Shown piece by piece: positions 22,984-28,476 of a DNA stretch of 28,476 bases (within the stretch, counting starts at the first letter, position 1; the number at the start of each line of letters is the position of its first letter). The DNA is from SIG575 sp045595725. GTDB taxonomy: Bacteria; Bacillota; Clostridia; Oscillospirales; Acutalibacteraceae. Under the pieces are notes generated by a model. The model was given only the letters and a program-made list of their open reading frames with translations. It had not been told where the DNA came from and made no database searches. The position numbers and the translations under genes are program-made. The stretch lies in contig JAZOAY010000159.1 in the NCBI GenBank assembly GCA_045595725.1, positions 1 to 28,476 on the forward strand, given 5' to 3'.

Positions 22984-25085
22984 TTTACTTCAATCCTTTC
23001 GCAGACGTCACCAAGAAGTCTGTTGCTTACTGTATCAGGTTGATGTCCGCCGATGTAAAGTGAAATACCTCCGTCAGGGTCAACACGTTTACCGTTGTCA
23101 AGTACAGCCTTGATCCAATATTTATCAATTTCAAGTTCAACTGTTTTTGTTTCACCTTTTTCAAGCTCAACTGTCCTGATTCCGCAAAGCTGGAAGTGAG
23201 GAGTAACAGTTCTTGAGTCTTTGTATTCAGCGTAAACCTGAACTTTTTCAACACCATTCATGTCGCCTGTATTTGTAACAGAAACGCTGAGCTTCATTGT
23301 GTTTTCATCGTCTGAAATAATTTTTGCATCAGCATAATCAAATTTTGTGAATGAAAGACCGTAGCCGAATGGGAAGAGAGCTTCTCCGTCAATATATCTG
23401 TATGTTCTGCCGAGCATACTGTAATCTTTGAAATCCGGGATAGGATGGTCGCCTTTATAAATTGTAACGGGAAGTTTACCGCTGGGTGAATATTCGCCTG
23501 CAAGAAGTTCTGCTGTAGCAAGACCGCCGAGAGAACCGGGATACCAGCCGTGGATAATTGCTTTTGCATGGTTTGTTACTTTTTCACCAAGGTCGATTGA
23601 ACTACCGCAGAGAAGTACAACAATAACGTTTTCACAAACGTCGCAGACAGCCTCTGCAAGTTTTTGCTGAGTTGCAGGAAGATAAACGCTCTTCTTGTCA
23701 CCGCAAGCAGTATAATCATTGTCAAAACCTGTGTCCTCACCTTCAATAGACTGGTCAAGACCAAGTGCAAGAACTGTAATATCTGCTCTTGCTGCAGCAC
23801 CAACACCGTCACTTATCATGTTTGCAAAGCCTGACCAGTCATTAAGGTTTTCAAAGCAGTAGTTACAACCTTTTTCAACAGTAATACGGGCGTTTTCAAA
23901 CTTTCTGCGGATGCCGTCAGCGATTGTGACATATTCAGAAGCATAGCCGTTGTAGTTGCCTTCAAGTGCTGTAACTGAAAGTGCGTTAGGACCGACAACT
24001 GCAATTCTCTTATCTGTGTTCTTGTCAAGAGGAAGGAAGTTGTCTTTATTTTTAAGAAGGACAAGGCATTCTTTTGCAGTTTTGAGGTTGAGATCTCTGT
24101 GTTCTTTGCAATCGAGCAAATCATAACTCAGGTCAGAATAAGGTCTTACTTCTTCAAATTCACCTAAGAGACAACGGATTGTGTAGAGTCTTTCACAAGC
24201 AGCTGTAATATCGTCTTCGTCAATAAGGTCCATTTCATAAGCTTCACCGAGGCTTGTGTATGTGTCACCGCAGTTTAAGTCACATGAACTCTTAAGAGCA
24301 AGTGCAGCAGCCTCTGCAGCATTTTCTGCACATTTGTGGAATTTCCAGATATCACCGAGGGCGCCACAGTCAGAAACTACATAGCCGTCAAAGTTCCAGT
24401 CTTTACGAAGAACCTGAGAAATAAGGTAAGAGTGTGCACAGCAGGCTTCACCGTTTGTACGGTTGTAAGCACCCATAACGCCTGCAACGTTTCCTTCTTT
24501 TACAGTCTTTTCAAAAGCGGGAAGGTATGTTTCCCAAAGGTCATGCATTGAAATTTGTGCATCGAAACCATGTCTGTCTTTTTCAGGACCTGAATGTCCT
24601 GCATAGTGCTTAGAACAAGCAGTAGCCTTCATGAATTCGCCTTCACCCTGAATACCTTTGATGAATGCTTTACCGAGGACAGATGTAAGGAAGGGGTCTT
24701 CACCGAAAGTTTCCTGACCGCGTCCCCAACGGGGGTCACGGACAATGTTAATATTTGGTGCCCAGAAAGTGATACCTTTGAAAATATCAAAATCTTTATA
24801 TTCAACGTGAGTGTTGTATTTAATACGGCCTTCTGTTGAAATAACGTCTGCAACTTCATTTACAAGTTCGGGATTGAATGTTGCTGCCATAGCAATTGCA
24901 TGCGGGAAAACGGTTGCAGTACCGGCTCTGGCTACACCGTGAGAACCTTCATTCCACCAGTTGTATGCCTTAATTCCAAGTCTTTCAATAGCAGGTGAGT
25001 TGAAAAGAAGCTGAGACATCTTTTCATAGGCTGTCATCTGAGATACAATCTGTTTTGCTTTTTCTCTTGCTTGAATTTTATCCAT
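22980..25085 (-). CDS. GH3 beta-xylosidase, cytoplasmic
   Basis: A 701-aa retaining exo-glycosidase without a signal peptide; it probably releases xylose from imported xylo-oligosaccharides. The (beta/alpha)8 domain (about 10-330) has WAPNINIVRDPRWGRGQETF, CSKHYAGHSG and the nucleophile D239 in YVVSDCGAL. The second domain (about 340-565) includes SIEGEDTGFD, which carries the likely acid/base glutamate. A fibronectin III-like domain follows (about 580-701). The xylosidase call rests on its place between xylA and xylB as well as on similarity; some related GH3 enzymes are beta-glucosidases or bifunctional arabinofuranosidases. GGAGG precedes the start; xylA ends 18 bases upstream, and xylB overlaps the stop by four bases. 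Confidence 0.9.
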   Translation of the reverse strand: MDKIQAREKAKQIVSQMTAYEKMSQLLFNSPAIERLGIKAYNWWNEGSHGVARAGTATVFPHAIAMAATFNPELVNEVADVISTEGRIKYNTHVEYKDFDIFKGITFWAPNINIVRDPRWGRGQETFGEDPFLTSVLGKAFIKGIQGEGEFMKATACSKHYAGHSGPEKDRHGFDAQISMHDLWETYLPAFEKTVKEGNVAGVMGAYNRTNGEACCAHSYLISQVLRKDWNFDGYVVSDCGALGDIWKFHKCAENAAEAAALALKSSCDLNCGDTYTSLGEAYEMDLIDEDDITAACERLYTIRCLLGEFEEVRPYSDLSYDLLDCKEHRDLNLKTAKECLVLLKNKDNFLPLDKNTDKRIAVVGPNALSVTALEGNYNGYASEYVTIADGIRRKFENARITVEKGCNYCFENLNDWSGFANMISDGVGAAARADITVLALGLDQSIEGEDTGFDNDYTACGDKKSVYLPATQQKLAEAVCDVCENVIVVLLCGSSIDLGEKVTNHAKAIIHGWYPGSLGGLATAELLAGEYSPSGKLPVTIYKGDHPIPDFKDYSMLGRTYRYIDGEALFPFGYGLSFTKFDYADAKIISDDENTMKLSVSVTNTGDMNGVEKVQVYAEYKDSRTVTPHFQLCGIRTVELEKGETKTVELEIDKYWIKAVLDNGKRVDPDGGISLYIGGHQPDTVSNRLLGDVCERIEVK

Positions 25086-25103
25086 TTTATGAGTCCTCCA
25101 AAA

Positions 25104-26414
25104 TCAGAACATTATGCTGTTGAGAATGTTTTCAAGATATTCCTGACGGCCTGAGGGAACAGTTTCAAATTCACCGAGACCTTTTGCATGTGCTTCAAGT
25201 TCTTCGATTGTAACTGTTTTGTCAGAAATCTTTTTACCGATACCGCTTTCATAGCTTGCATATCTCTGTTTTACAAATTCTTCAATTCTTCCGTCTTCAA
25301 GAACCTTTGCAGCAAGTCTGAGACCGAGAGCGAAAGCATCCATACCTGCAATGTAAGAATAAGCAATATCTTCAGGTGTGTTTGATGTACGTCTTGTTTT
25401 AGCATCAAAGTTAAGACCGCCGTTTGTGAAACCGCCGGCTTTGATGACTTCAAGCATACACATTGTTGTTTCATAAACGTTTGTGGGGAACTGATCTGTG
25501 TCCCAACCAAGCTGAAGGTCACCCTGGTTTGCGTCAATTGAACCGAAAGCACCATTAATTCTTGCAACTGCAAGTTCGTGCTGGAATGTGTGACCTGCAA
25601 GTGTTGCATGATTTGCTTCAATGTTCAGTTTGAAATCATCCATCAGGTCATATTTCTGAAGGAAACCGACAACTGTTGCTGCATCAAAATCGTACTGATG
25701 TTTTGTGGGTTCTTTCGGTTTAGGTTCAATGTAGAAATCACCTTTGAAACCGATTGAACGTGCATACTGTGATGTAAGTTTAAGAAGGAAGCCTAAGTTG
25801 TCAAGTTCCTTACCCATATCTGTGTTAAGGAGTGTTTCGTAACCCTCTCTTCCGCCCCAGTAAACATAACCGCTACCGCCGAGCTTAACTGTAACTTCCA
25901 TTGCCTTTTTAATCTGTGCTGCAGCATAAGCGAAAGCATCAGCCTCGGGAGAAGTACCTGCACCATTCATGTATCTTGGGTGATTAAAACAGTTAGCAGT
26001 ACCCCAGAGAAGTTTTTTGTTATTTTCCTTCATGAGTTTTTCAAGGAGTTCTGCAATTTCATCGAGGTTTTTATTGCTTTCTTCAAGAGTTTTACCTTCG
26101 GGAGCAATATCTCTGTCATGGAAGCAGAAATAGTCAATTGAAAGCTTGTTCATAAGTTCAAAAGCAGCATAAGCCTTGTTTTTATAGATTTCCATAGGAG
26201 TCTTACCACCGAACTCCTTGTTCATAGTGCCTCTGCCGAACATATCTGTACCTTCAGCACACATTGTATGCCAATAGGAAAGTGCAAATTTAAGATGTTC
26301 TCTCATGGGTTTTCCGAGAATTATTTCATCAGGATTGTAGTGACGGAAAGCAAGCATATTTTTGCTGTCTTTACCTTCATATTTTATAACGGGTATTGTT
26401 GGAAAAAATTCCAT
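25104..26414 (-). CDS. xylA: Xylose isomerase, class II
   Basis: Interconverts D-xylose and D-xylulose using divalent metal. The ATG at 26414 (436 aa) is chosen because AAGGAGG lies just upstream and class II enzymes begin with a short leader such as MEFFPTIPVIKYEG; an ATG at 26462 would lie inside the promoter. Active-site residues are H99 and D102 (FCFHDRD). Metal ligands are E230 (IEPKPKEP), E266 and H269 (NIEANHATLAGH), D294 (SIDANQGD), D305 and D307 (GWDTDQ) and D337 (NFDAK). WGGREGYETLLNTD and the length of about 440 residues mark class II. It is the first gene of the xylA-GH3-xylB operon and is divergent from an AraC-type regulator. Confidence 0.97.
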   Translation of the reverse strand: MEFFPTIPVIKYEGKDSKNMLAFRHYNPDEIILGKPMREHLKFALSYWHTMCAEGTDMFGRGTMNKEFGGKTPMEIYKNKAYAAFELMNKLSIDYFCFHDRDIAPEGKTLEESNKNLDEIAELLEKLMKENNKKLLWGTANCFNHPRYMNGAGTSPEADAFAYAAAQIKKAMEVTVKLGGSGYVYWGGREGYETLLNTDMGKELDNLGFLLKLTSQYARSIGFKGDFYIEPKPKEPTKHQYDFDAATVVGFLQKYDLMDDFKLNIEANHATLAGHTFQHELAVARINGAFGSIDANQGDLQLGWDTDQFPTNVYETTMCMLEVIKAGGFTNGGLNFDAKTRRTSNTPEDIAYSYIAGMDAFALGLRLAAKVLEDGRIEEFVKQRYASYESGIGKKISDKTVTIEELEAHAKGLGEFETVPSGRQEYLENILNSIMF

Positions 26415-26450
26415 AAAAATGCCTCCTTTTATAGTTTGTAAAAAAAGTAT

Positions 26451-26479
26451 ATCATAAAGCACTTGAATCTTCTCGACAA
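26451..26479 (-). promoter_or_regulatory. Promoter of the xylA operon
   Basis: On the minus strand: TTGTCG (26479-26474), a 17-bp spacer, TATGAT (26456-26451), 36 bases before the xylA start. The -35 box is imperfect, consistent with an activator-dependent promoter. Confidence 0.65.
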
Positions 26480-26491
26480 ATACTGTATACT
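26463..26491 (+). promoter_or_regulatory. Promoter of the AraC-type gene, overlapping the xylA promoter
   Basis: TTGAAT (26463-26468), a 17-bp spacer, TATACT (26486-26491). It physically overlaps the xylA promoter on the other strand, so the two would compete for polymerase. Confidence 0.62.
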
Positions 26492-26502
26492 AATAGACAA
26501 AA
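26475..26502 (+). promoter_or_regulatory. GACAAA direct repeat, 21-bp spacing; possible AraC-type operator
   Basis: GACAAA occurs at 26475-26480 and GACAAAA at 26496-26502, same strand, 21 bp (two helical turns) apart, just upstream of the xylA -35 side. Directly repeated half-sites at about this spacing are typical of AraC-family sites. Confidence 0.45.
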
Positions 26503-26571
26503 TTAGTCATTTTCTTAAAAATGAGCTGAAAAGATTAAATATTTTAGCCAAAATTTGCGATAGGTGAAGCT

Positions 26572-27345
26572 ATGTTTTATGAATTGAAGCATCCGGTAAA
26601 TGTGGATTATTTTTCCGTTGAAAGGGGAGAGAACTTTTCTTTCCCTTCACACATACATTACCACTTTGAAATCATCATGCTAACAGAAGGTGAAATGACA
26701 GTAACAGTGGGGAGCAATGAATATATTCTCACACCCGGCAAAGCGGTGCTTGTTTTTCCGAATCAGATTCATTCGCTTACGTCAAAAGAAAACAGCAGTC
26801 ATATCCTCTGTGTGTTTACGCCAAAACTTGTAAATCACTTTTTCAAATCAAAACAACGTACTCTTCCTGAAAATAATATTTTTGAAATTCCATCTTATTG
26901 CTCTAAGATGATGATGGAGCTTGACGAAAAAGATAACCTCAGCAAAGTCAAAGGAATGCTTTATATTCTTTGTGGTATTTTTGATGAACAGACAGACTTT
27001 GTCGAAAGCACAAGGAAAGAGGAAAGTCAGCTTCTGTACAAGATTTTCTCATTTATTGACAGTCATTTTCAGGATGACTGTTCACTTGAATTACTTGCAA
27101 GTGAAATGTCGTACAGTTATGCATATATTTCAAAATACTTCAAAAAGGCAGTAGGTATGTCTTATAACAGTTATGTGAATTATTACAGAATAAGTGAAGT
27201 CTGCTATCGACTTGATAATACGGAAAATAGTATACTTGAAATAAGTGATGAGTGTGGTTTCAAGAGCCTCAGGTCAATGAACAGAAATTTTAAAAAGCAG
27301 ATGAACGTAACTCCTGCAGAATACAGAAAAAGAGCCGTAATCTGA
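26572..27345 (+). CDS. AraC-family regulator, probable xylose-operon regulator
   Basis: A 257-aa one-component regulator. Residues 1-90 are a cupin-like sensor (FPSHIHYHFEIIMLTEGEMT and TPGKAVLVFPNQIHSL). Residues 150-255 form the two-HTH AraC/XylS DNA-binding domain (SLELLASEMSYSYAYISKYF, KKAVGMSYNSYVNYYRI, then ILEISDECGFKSLRSMNRNF, KKQMNVTPAEYRKRA). AGGTGA precedes the start. It is divergent from xylA with overlapping promoters and a GACAAA repeat between, so the simplest reading is that it senses xylose or xylo-oligosaccharide and controls xylA-GH3-xylB. The ligand is inferred from position only; the nearby fucosidase is a second possible target. Confidence 0.9.
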   Translation: MFYELKHPVNVDYFSVERGENFSFPSHIHYHFEIIMLTEGEMTVTVGSNEYILTPGKAVLVFPNQIHSLTSKENSSHILCVFTPKLVNHFFKSKQRTLPENNIFEIPSYCSKMMMELDEKDNLSKVKGMLYILCGIFDEQTDFVESTRKEESQLLYKIFSFIDSHFQDDCSLELLASEMSYSYAYISKYFKKAVGMSYNSYVNYYRISEVCYRLDNTENSILEISDECGFKSLRSMNRNFKKQMNVTPAEYRKRAVI

Positions 27346-27354
27346 ACGGCTCTT
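27330..27354 (-). terminator. Terminator of the GH29 gene, inside the 3' end of the AraC-type gene
   Basis: AAGAGCCGT (27330-27338) pairs with ACGGCTCTT (27346-27354). Read on the minus strand it is followed by TTTTTC, a proper T run; on the plus strand the run is poor. The left arm is within the last codons of the AraC-type gene, whose stop codon is in the loop. Confidence 0.8.
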
Positions 27355-27361
27355 AAAAATA

Positions 27362-28375
27362 TTACTTCATAAATTCAATTGATTTTCTGAGTGCTTCCAC
27401 AGAGAAAGAGGGGATTCTGCCTAAATGGTCAGGGCCAATGTTCAAAAGGTAATTTACGCCTAATGAATTAAGCCTTTTTCTTCTTTCTGCAATTTCTTCT
27501 GCAGTTACCCAATTCTGGTCGTAGTATTTATAGCCCCAGCTTGAATTCAGCGTACCTGCAGTTTCGTAAAGACCATAGGGGGAATATTTGAAACCGTCAA
27601 GGCTGTTAGGGTCAGAATTGTCAGCAGGCTTGAATTCTGTGGGATATTCATTGTCACCCAAAGATACATAGTCGTAGGCACCGTTGCCGATTCTTGAATT
27701 AATAAGACAGTCAGGCTGATATTCTTTTACAAGGTGATTGAGTTCAAGACTCTGTTCTTTTGTAATTGTATGTGGTACATCAAACCAGATAAGACAAAGA
27801 TCACCGTATTTTGTAAGAATTTCTTTAACCTGAGGTTTTATTTTTTCTTCAAAGCAGATTGAAAAACCTTTTTTGTCTCTGTCAGGGAAATCCCAACTGT
27901 TGTCCCACGAAACACCTGAGCATCCTGCAAAATTGTCATAACCTCCGCCGTGAGGATGATGCCAGTCAAGTTCCTGAGAATAGTAAAGACCGAATTTAAG
28001 ACCGTGTTTGTAACATGCTTCACCAAGCTCAGCCACAACGTCTCTGCCGAAAGGTGTTGCATCAACAATGTTATATTTGTCTGCTTCACTTTTGAACATT
28101 GCAAAACCGTCATGATGTTTTGAAGTGAATACAAAATATTTCATTCCGCAGTCTTTTGCAAGTTTTATCCATTCGTCAGCGTTGAAATAAATGGGGTTGA
28201 AAATATTTGCATAGTTTTCGTATTCCTTGTTTGGAATAGCCATAAAACTCTGAATCCATTCAGCGTAATCACGTACACGTCTGCCTTTATACTCACCTCC
28301 GAGAATTGAATATAAGCCCCAATGAGCCATCATGCCGTATTCTGCTTCTTTAAACCATTGTCTGTTGTCCATCAT
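27362..28375 (-). CDS. GH29 alpha-L-fucosidase, catalytic domain only
   Basis: A 337-aa cytoplasmic protein (no signal peptide) that should release L-fucose from short fucosylated oligosaccharides by a retaining mechanism. GH29 motifs are MMAHWGLYSILGGEY, FVFTSKHHDGFAMF, FGLYYSQELDWHHP, LIWFDVPHT with the nucleophile D199, ETAGTLNSSWGYKYYDQNW and LLNIGPDHLGRIP. Most GH29 enzymes run to 420-480 residues or more with a C-terminal beta-sandwich domain; here the chain ends right after the barrel. The ribosome binding site is weak (AAAGAAG); two adjacent ATGs at 28375 and 28372 are both possible starts. It has its own promoter and terminator. Released fucose could be used through the FucI encoded at the window's left end. 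Some GH29-like proteins act on other deoxy sugars, so the substrate is inferred. Confidence 0.9.
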   Translation of the reverse strand: MMDNRQWFKEAEYGMMAHWGLYSILGGEYKGRRVRDYAEWIQSFMAIPNKEYENYANIFNPIYFNADEWIKLAKDCGMKYFVFTSKHHDGFAMFKSEADKYNIVDATPFGRDVVAELGEACYKHGLKFGLYYSQELDWHHPHGGGYDNFAGCSGVSWDNSWDFPDRDKKGFSICFEEKIKPQVKEILTKYGDLCLIWFDVPHTITKEQSLELNHLVKEYQPDCLINSRIGNGAYDYVSLGDNEYPTEFKPADNSDPNSLDGFKYSPYGLYETAGTLNSSWGYKYYDQNWVTAEEIAERRKRLNSLGVNYLLNIGPDHLGRIPSFSVEALRKSIEFMK

Positions 28376-28406
28376 GTTTCAACTTCTTTCACTAATCTGT
28401 GTTTCA

Positions 28407-28435
28407 ATTGTAACAGTTTGAAAGAAAATTTACAA
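28407..28435 (-). promoter_or_regulatory. Promoter of the GH29 gene
   Basis: On the minus strand: TTGTAA (28435-28430), a 17-bp spacer, TACAAT (28412-28407) preceded by TGT, an extended -10. It lies 31 bases before the start codon. Confidence 0.72.
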
Positions 28436-28476
28436 TACATAAAAATTAATTATATTGACTTTTGTCTGTTATATTG

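Overview
The window looks like chromosome of an AT-rich, gut-type Firmicute, most likely an uncultured member of the Oscillospiraceae/Ruminococcaceae (Clostridia). The reasons are strong GGAGG-type ribosome binding sites, TTGACA/TATAAT promoters with extended -10 boxes, dockerin-bearing secreted proteins, FIVAR-like and MBG-like surface repeats, and many cytoplasmic glycoside hydrolases acting on plant or mucin-type sugars. No rRNA, tRNA, CRISPR array, transposase or integrase gene was seen.

Left part (1-10.7 kb): the 3' end of an L-fucose isomerase gene with its terminator; a 1023-aa secreted dockerin protein; a hairpin-rich MITE-like repeat; then a probable three-gene operon of a TetR regulator, a secreted 5'-nucleotidase-type phosphoesterase, and an 885-aa secreted beta-helix/MBG/dockerin protein. 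Middle (10.8-18 kb): a DUF4091 (GH123-like) protein divergent from a cytoplasmic GH13 enzyme, a GH4 alpha-galactosidase (melA) with a small DUF6440-type gene, an XRE regulator with a helical tail, and a convergent membrane-anchored LuxR-type regulator. Right part (18.1-28.5 kb): a third large dockerin protein, unusually GC-rich except for its C-terminal module and preceded by GTAGCC repeats and a leader terminator; a xylose block on the minus strand (xylA, GH3 beta-xylosidase, xylB) facing a divergent AraC regulator; and a minimal GH29 alpha-L-fucosidase.

How it fits together: large surface proteins carry a shared C-terminal dyad (beta-sandwich module plus variant dockerin ending HAKGxxxxW) that presumably docks them to a cohesin located elsewhere. 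Short oligosaccharides imported by transporters outside this window would be cut inside the cell by GH3, GH4, GH13, GH29 and possibly the DUF4091 protein. Xylose would enter the pentose phosphate pathway through XylA and XylB, and fucose would be isomerised by FucI. The most unusual items are the recurrent X-dockerin dyad on proteins with no recognisable catalytic domain, the Cys/His-rich CxCxCH...CxCxxxHY tail on the nucleotidase, the MITE-like element, and the GTAGCC leader upstream of a compositionally mosaic gene.
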